Shown here piece by piece: positions 6,352 to 12,202 of a stretch of DNA of 12,202 nt. The stretch is from Chytridium lagenaria (Eukaryota > Chytridiomycota > Chytridiomycetes > Chytridiales > Chytridiaceae), in the NCBI GenBank assembly GCA_025449115.1, contig JAHLKC010000334.1:1-12202 (forward strand), given 5' to 3'. The position numbers were made by a program, and so were the translations under genes. The notes under the pieces are model-generated. The model saw nothing but the letters and a program-made list of their open reading frames with translations, was not told the origin of the DNA and ran no database searches. Position 1 is the stretch's first letter. Each line of letters starts with the position of its first letter.

Positions 6352-6731
6352 GTATCAGCAAATTCTGACCATTTGTTTCCATGTTATACAGACTTAAAGT
6401 TTGAAATCTCCCGATTTTATCGGAAAATCCGCCAATCATATAGTAAACATAAATTGCATGCTACCCATTTGAGTCATACAATATATATTTGACACTGTTT
6501 CTGACATCTCTGCAAACTTTGAGCAAGATCTGACCATTAGATCTTGCCGCAGGACAGCGACAAGTCCACTAATTATTACTTAAGAAAATTTGAAACTTCT
6601 GACGCTTGTACGTCGCTCAATTTTGACAATTTGATTGAGGGTTAAACCGGTTTCGAGATCGTCGCAACAAGGGCTACATTTCATATTAAGTCAAGTCACA
6701 CAAAAAAATCGATAACCCTGTGGGGACCCCC
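6352..6731 (+). repeat. Block D, unit 1: 380-base truncated block forming the leader of gene copy 2
   Basis: It starts at GTATCAGCAAATTCTGACC right after CCCTAA. In the leader of copy 1 the same words are preceded by TGTGCAAA, so this is a truncation or recombination at AAGTATCAGC. It ends at ATGTACCC and, unlike blocks A-C, continues into the gene and not into a telomere-like tract. Confidence 0.82.
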
Positions 6732-8057
6732 ATGTACCCGAAGGCCTACAACAGGCAGATATCTGTGAAGAGAGCAGCAAACAACAGAGCCCTCAAGAGG
6801 GTAGAGACAGCCTTATTCAACATCACCTCCTACCTTCGTGGCAACCAGGACAAGATTTCTGGCATCAGGGTAGAGATACGGTACGGTGGGGCAGCCTGAG
6901 TGATTGTGTTGCTGGTGCCAATAGGATCAGGATCTGGTCCATGCAAGATTTGTCTTTTCTTGGCTTTGAGTTTCATCATATCCCGACTGATGCATACATT
7001 CAAGATATCACCATGGCCTTGCAGAGCTCTACAGCGCAGCAGCTTTTCAATGGAAGAAACCATGAAGAACCATCAGAACGAAAGCAGCAAATGTTGAAGG
7101 CTCTCATTAACAATTTTGGGTGGAATGACAATGACACTCTGAGTACCAGGAGACGATTTCAGCAATTCACTGAGAGGCACTTTGGCTCCACAGAGTTTCT
7201 TCCTGGAGATGTCATTCCAATGGATCAGGAGTTCCCTGCTGGGGAAGATGGAGATATTTGCAGGCAGGCTAAGGACTTGGAGTTGGATGCAGTAAAGACA
7301 CTAGTACTAAGATACAAGTCGCGTTTCAGATGCAGGGATTGTGGTGGAAAGCTTCATAGTGTTGGATGTAAGATCTCCTGCCATTCTCTCCATTTTCTAT
7401 TTTTTGATCTGTATTAATCCTTCTTTTTGAACAGCTGAAAGGCAGTTGAGATTTAGGTGTGCAAACAGGTCAACATGCGCAAGGCCCAACTATGCCCTCA
7501 AGAGGATTGTGGATGAGCTCTTAGAAGACACTGCCTTTGCATCTTTGCGTCAGCCACTTCAAGGACATTCACCTTCACTTTCACCTTCACCTCAAGAACA
7601 TTCACCTTCACCTCCACCCATGCCTCGCAGATCACATCAACTTCAACCACCACCATCTCCCCATCACCTTAATCACCATCCACCCCAATCTAGTCCAACC
7701 AATTCAGTGCATCATCCATTACCTCCACAACGATCTCATTCTCCACCCAGGGCAACCATCCATGATTCTACCATTTATGTGGTGGATGACAGTGACAATG
7801 TAGATATGGATGTGCAAGGTCATGATTCCGATTCCGACTTGAGTGTGGTTGTTGGCCCTCCCATGAAAACATTTGGGAAAGAGTTTGGTGGTCATAGCCA
7901 TCCTGCTACCCAGATAGTGCTTATTGACGATTCTGATTCAGACCACTTGAGTGATATTGCAGGCCCATCCTTTGAGCTTGTTGGTGAAGGTGATGCAACT
8001 ACAACCAAACCAGGTACCCGCATGAGAGGTTTCAGGGGACGGTTTGGACACAAATAG
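6732..8057 (+). CDS. Gene copy 2, one-base frameshift in exon 1
   Basis: Exons 6732-7367 and 7435-8057, intron 7368-7434. Apart from one missing G in the run at about 6887-6891 (four G where copies 1 and 3 have five), exon 1 has no difference from copy 1. The frameshift falls after about residue 52 and would give an early stop; an intact frame resumes from Met71 (6941). Exon 2 is open throughout. Against copy 1 it has synonymous changes at S287, V304 and I326 and replacements Q362E, N399D and I409M; both SUMO-interaction motifs and all four cysteines are kept. A single indel in a G run is a common sequencing error, so this may be an intact gene. Confidence 0.65.
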
Positions 8058-8089
8058 TCAGCAGAACTTATGTCATAACTTTTAAAATT

Positions 8090-8095
8090 AATAAA
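8090..8095 (+). promoter_or_regulatory. Polyadenylation signal AATAAA, gene copy 2
   Basis: It has the same position relative to the stop codon and the same flanking bases as in copy 1. Confidence 0.55.
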
Positions 8096-9012
8096 CTTTA
8101 TAAAATCTATTCTATCTTGGTCTTGACTTGATCTGTTCAATATTGAAACCCGTTTACAGAGAACACTGTCACTCCATAAGGGAGATACATAATACCCATA
8201 CTTGTACCACACCAATCTGATACCAGTGTATTCTTCTCAATATCAAAATCTATACGTTTGCTGAGTTTCACAAACATCTGATCACCCAATCTAACTCAAT
8301 TTTCCCAATAGGTTTCCGTTTACTAAGTCACATGCGCTCGGGAAGTGAGTACCTTAATACAGTCTACTTGTATCACCCCAATCTGAGACTTGCATATGGT
8401 TAGGTGATCCAATATCTATATGTGTGCAAAGTATCACAAAGTTCTGACCATTCATTCTCACTCAAAATCACCTCAACATTCCCGCAATTATGTATACCAT
8501 CCCGATTCCTAAGTACTCTGGCACGCGGGGAGGGTGGACCTTAATAGAGTCACTTTGTACCACCCTATTCTGAGTGGTGCATATCGTTTCTGGTATCGAT
8601 ATCTATGCTTGTGCAAAGTATCAGCAAATTCTGACCATTTGTTTCCATGTTATACAGACTTAAAGTTTGAAATCTCCCGATTTTTTCGGAAAATCCGCCA
8701 ATCATATAGTAAACATTAATTCCATGCTACCCATTTGAGTCATACAATATATTTTTGACACTGTTTCTGACATCTCTGCAAAATTTGAGCAAGATCTGAC
8801 CATTAGATCTTGCCGCAGGACAGCGACAAGTCTACTAATTATTACTTAAGAAAATTTAAACTTCCGACGCTTGTACGTCGCTCAATTTTGACAATTTGAT
8901 TGAGGGTTAAACCGGTTTCGAGATCGTCGCAACAGGGCTACATTTCATATTAAGTCAAGTCACACAAAAAAATCGATAACCCTGTGGGGACCCCCATGTA
9001 CCCTAACCCTAA
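8096..9012 (+). repeat. Block A, unit 2
   Basis: It is the near-identical counterpart of block A in unit 1, ending in CCCTAACCCTAA at 9001-9012. Differences are scattered substitutions and one-base indels. Confidence 0.8.
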
Positions 9013-9128
9013 GATGGAGGGTTAAACCGGTTTCGAGATCTTCGCAACAAGGGCTACATTTCATATTAAGTCAAGTCACACAAAAAAATCGATAACCCTG
9101 TGGGGACCCCCATGTACCCTAACCCTAA
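9013..9128 (+). repeat. Block B, unit 2: 116-base truncated block
   Basis: It has the same start and end points as block B of unit 1, one base shorter, ending in CCCTAACCCTAA at 9117-9128. Confidence 0.85.
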
Positions 9129-9953
9129 ATGCCCGTATAACGTTAACACCCCAATCTGATACCAGTGTAATCTTCTCAATTGAAATCTATACTTTTGCTG
9201 AGTTTCACACACATCTGACCACCCAATCTAACTCAATTTGCCCAATAGGTTTCCGTTTACTAAGTCACATGCACTCGGGAAGTGAGTACCTTAATACAGT
9301 CCACTTGTATCACCCCAATCTGAGACTTGCATATTGTTCGTTGATCTAATATCTATATGTGTGCAAAGTATCACAAAGTTCTGACCATTCATTCTCACTC
9401 AAAATCACCTCAACATTCCCGCATTTATGTATACCATCCCCGATTCCTAAGTACTCTGGCACGCGGGGAGGGTGGACCTTAATAGAGTCACTTTGGTACC
9501 ACACTATTCTGAGTAGTGCATATCGTTTTTGGTATCGATATCTATGCTTGTGCAAAGTATCAGCAAATTCTGACCATTTGTTTCCATGTTATACAGACTT
9601 AAAGTTTGAAATCTCCCGATTTTGACGGAAAATCCGCCAAACATATAGTAAACATAAATTCCATGATACCCATTTGAGTCATACATATTACATTTGACAC
9701 TGTTTCTGACATCTCTGCAAAATTTGAGCAAGATCTGACCATTAGATCTTGCCGCAGGAGGCGACAAGTCTACTAATTATACTTAAGAAAATTTGAAACT
9801 TCCGACGCTTGTACGTCGCTCCAATTTTGACAATTTGATTGAGGGTTAAACCGGTTTCGAGATCGTCGCAACAAGGGCTACATTTCATATTAAGTCAAGT
9901 CACACAAAAAAATCGATAACCCTGTGGGGGACCCCCATGTACCTTAACCCTAA
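9129..9953 (+). repeat. Block C, unit 2
   Basis: It opens with ATGCCCGTATAACG after CCCTAA and ends in the same variant CCTTAACCCTAA (9942-9953) as block C of unit 1. The shared variant base shows that both units derive from one ancestor. Confidence 0.82.
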
Positions 9954-10333
9954 GTATCAGCAAATTCTGACCATTTGTTTCCATGTTATACAGACTTAAA
10001 GTTTTGAAATCTCCCGATTTTATCGGAAAATCCGCCAATCTATAGTAAACATAAATTGCATGCTACCCATTTGAGTCATACAATATATATTTGACACTGT
10101 TTCTGACCATCTCTGCAAACTTTGAGCAAGATCTGACCATTAGATCTTGCCGCAGGACAGCGACAAGTCCACTAATTATTACTTAAGAAAATTTGAAACT
10201 TCTGGACGCTTGTACGTCGCTCAATTTTGACAATTTGATTGAGGGTTAAACCGGTTTCGAGATCGTCGCAACAAGGGCTACATTTCATATTAAGTCAAGT
10301 CACACAAAAAATCGATAACCCTGTGGGGACCCC
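9954..10333 (+). repeat. Block D, unit 2: leader of gene copy 3
   Basis: It is the counterpart of 6352-6731, with the same truncation point and the same direct run into the gene at ATGTACCC. Confidence 0.82.
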
Positions 10334-11654
10334 ATGTACCCGAAGGCCTACAACAGGCAGATATCTGTGAAGAGAGCAGCAAACAACAGAGCCCTCAAGA
10401 GGGTAGAGACAGCCTTATTCAACATCACCTCCTACCTTCGTGGCAACCAGGACAAGATTTCTGGCATCAGGGTAGAGATACGGTACGGTGGGGGCAGCCT
10501 GAGTGATTGTGTTGCTGGTGCCAATAGGATCAGGATCTGGTCCATGCAAGATTTGTCTTTTCTTGGCTTTGAGTTTCATCATATCCCGACTGATGCATAC
10601 ATTCAAGATATCACCATGGCCTTGCAGAGCTCTACAGCGCAGCAGCTTTTCAATGGAAGAAACCATGAAGAACCATCAGAACGAAAGCAGCAAATGTTGA
10701 AGGCTCTCATTAACAATTTTGGGTGGAATGACAATGACACTCTGAGTACCAGGAGACGATTTCAGCAATTCACTGAGAGGCACTTTGGCTCCACAGAGTT
10801 TCTTCCTGGAGATGTCATTCCAATGGATCAGGAGTTCCCTGCTGGGGAAGATGGAGATATTTGCAGGCAGGCTAAGGACTTGGAGTTGGATGCAGTAAAG
10901 ACACTAGTACTAAGATACAAGTCGCGTTTCAGATGCAGGGATTGTGGTGGAAAGCTTCATAGTGTTGATGTAAGATCTCCTGCCATTCTCTCCATTTTCT
11001 ATTTTTATCTTATTAATCCTTCTTTTTGAACAGCTGAAAGGCAGTTGAGATTTAGGTGTGCAAACAGGTCAACATGCGCAAGGCCCAACTATGCCCTCAA
11101 GAGGATTGTGGATGAGCTCTTAGAAGACACTGCCTTTGCATCTTTGCGTCAGCCACTTCAAGGACATTCACCTTCACTTTCACCTTCACCTCAAGAACAT
11201 TCACCTTCACCTCCACCCATGCCTCGCAGATCACATCAACTTCAACCACCACCATCTCCCATCACCTTAATCACCATCCACCCCAATCTAGTCCAACCAA
11301 TTCAGTTCATCATCCATTACCTCCACAACGATCTCATTCTCCACCCAGGGCAACCATCCATGATTCTACCATCTATGTGGTGGATGACAGTGACGATGTA
11401 GATATGGATGTGCAAGGTCATGATTCCGATTCCGACTTGAGTGTGGTTGTTGGCCCTCCCATGAAACATTTGGGAAAGAGTTTGGTGGTCATAGCCATCC
11501 TGCTACCCAGATAGTGCTTATTGACGATTCTGATTCAGACCACTTGAGTGATATTGCAGGCCCATCCTTTGATCTTGTTGGTGAAGGTGATGCAACTACA
11601 ACCAAACCAGGTACCCGCATTAGAGGTTTCAGGGGACGGTTTGGACACAAATAG
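10334..11654 (+). pseudogene. Gene copy 3, three one-base deletions (decayed or sequencing error)
   Basis: Exon 1 10334-10969, intron 10970-11033, exon 2 11034-11654. A missing G just before the donor (GTTGA for GTTGGA), a missing C near 11258 in the Pro/His-rich linker, and a missing A near 11465 shift the frame, the last inside a run of four A. The three add up to minus three, so the frame returns only for the final part, including the second SUMO-interaction motif. Substitutions against copy 1 include N334D, Q362E, E393D and N399D, all conservative. The intron is 64 bp. The run-type deletions and conservative substitutions look more like read error on a functional gene than like neutral decay, but the sequence alone cannot decide. 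Confidence 0.6.
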
Positions 11655-11686
11655 TCAGCACAACTTATGTCATAACTTTTAAAATT

Positions 11687-11692
11687 AATAAA
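11687..11692 (+). promoter_or_regulatory. Polyadenylation signal AATAAA, gene copy 3
   Basis: Kept at the same distance from the stop as in copies 1 and 2. Confidence 0.55.
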
Positions 11693-12202
11693 CTTTATAA
11701 AATCTATTCTATCTTTTGTCTTGACTTGATCTGTTCAATATTGAAACCCGTTTACAGAGAACACTTTCACTCCATAAGGGAGATACATAATACCCACACT
11801 TTGTACCACACCAATCTGATACCAGTGTATTCTTCTCAATATCGAAATCTATACGTTTGCTGAGTTTCACAAACATCTGATCACCCAATCTAACTCAATT
11901 TTCCCAATAGGTTTCCGTTTACTAAGTCACATGCACTCGGGAAGTGAGTACCTTAATACAGTCTACTTGTATCACCCCTCTGAGACTTGCATATTGTTAG
12001 GTAATCCAATATCTATATGTGTGCAAAGTATCACAAAGTTCTGACCATTCATTCTCACTCAAAATCACCTCAACATTCCCGCAATTATGTATACCATCCC
12101 GATTCCTAAGTACTCTGGCACGCGGGGAGGGTGGACCTTAATAGAGTCACTTTGTACCACCCTATTCTGAGTGCATATCGTTCTGGTATCGATATCTATG
12201 CT
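11693..12202 (+). repeat. Block A, unit 3 (cut by the window end)
   Basis: It matches 4500-5010 and 8096-8610. The window stops inside the third monomer, so a further telomere-like junction and a fourth unit are likely beyond the edge. Confidence 0.8.

Larger units (their letters stand above)
2599..12202 (+). repeat. Tandem array of ~3.6-kb units, each with one gene and four telomere-associated blocks
   Basis: The gene start recurs at 3135, 6732 and 10334 (spacing 3597 and 3602). Everything between recurs in the same order: gene, long block, 117-base block, long block, 380-base block. The copies are nearly identical, differing by scattered substitutions and many one-base indels. Three gene copies and two complete units are present; the array is open at the right edge. 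Because the nested block junctions are identical in both units, they formed before the 3.6-kb unit was amplified. Confidence 0.93.

Overview
This looks like nuclear eukaryotic DNA, probably subtelomeric. The evidence is a gene split by a 67-bp GT-AG intron with an AATAAA signal after the stop, blocks of diverged satellite-like sequence, a 3.6-kb head-to-tail tandem array, and short interstitial CCCTAA (TTAGGG-type) tracts at exact block junctions. The clade cannot be fixed from sequence; a TTAGGG-type telomere and a short intron fit many animals and fungi. No bacterial operon, rRNA gene or complete tRNA gene is visible.

Left part (1-2598): non-coding and unusually rich in palindromes. A nearly pure A+T core (about 705-1008) is bounded by two strong hairpins. 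It is flanked by a G-rich left arm and a C-rich right arm that are diverged inverted copies of each other. Each arm carries a spaced series of palindromes centred on TTCGAA that look like isolated tRNA T-arms (Pol III B-box-like). To the right lie two tandem ~89-bp repeats, each holding a ~57-bp palindrome centred on CCGCGG, then another TTCGA-centred palindrome, a TTTA-rich tract, a GC-rich hairpin, and a short plain stretch ending in degenerate telomere-like sequence.

Right part (2599-12202): a tandem array of ~3.6-kb units; start codons lie at 3135, 6732 and 10334. Each unit holds one two-exon gene of unknown function. Copy 1 is intact and encodes 419 residues: a novel N-terminal region, a four-cysteine zinc-ribbon-like motif cut by the intron, a Pro/Ser/His-rich linker, and two strong candidate SUMO-interaction motifs. 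Copies 2 and 3 carry one-base deletions, mostly in homopolymers, which may be sequencing error or decay.

Between the genes of each unit are four copies of one ~0.8-kb block, complete or 5'-truncated. All share the same right end. In three of the four, that end runs directly into CCCTAACCCTAA or a one-base variant; in the fourth, the same point continues into the gene as its first codons. A fixed 3' end, variable 5' ends and telomeric repeats at the joins suggest target-primed attachment to telomeric DNA or telomere healing, followed by amplification of the whole unit. Inside the block are at least four very diverged ~165-185-bp monomers, so it is itself an old satellite.
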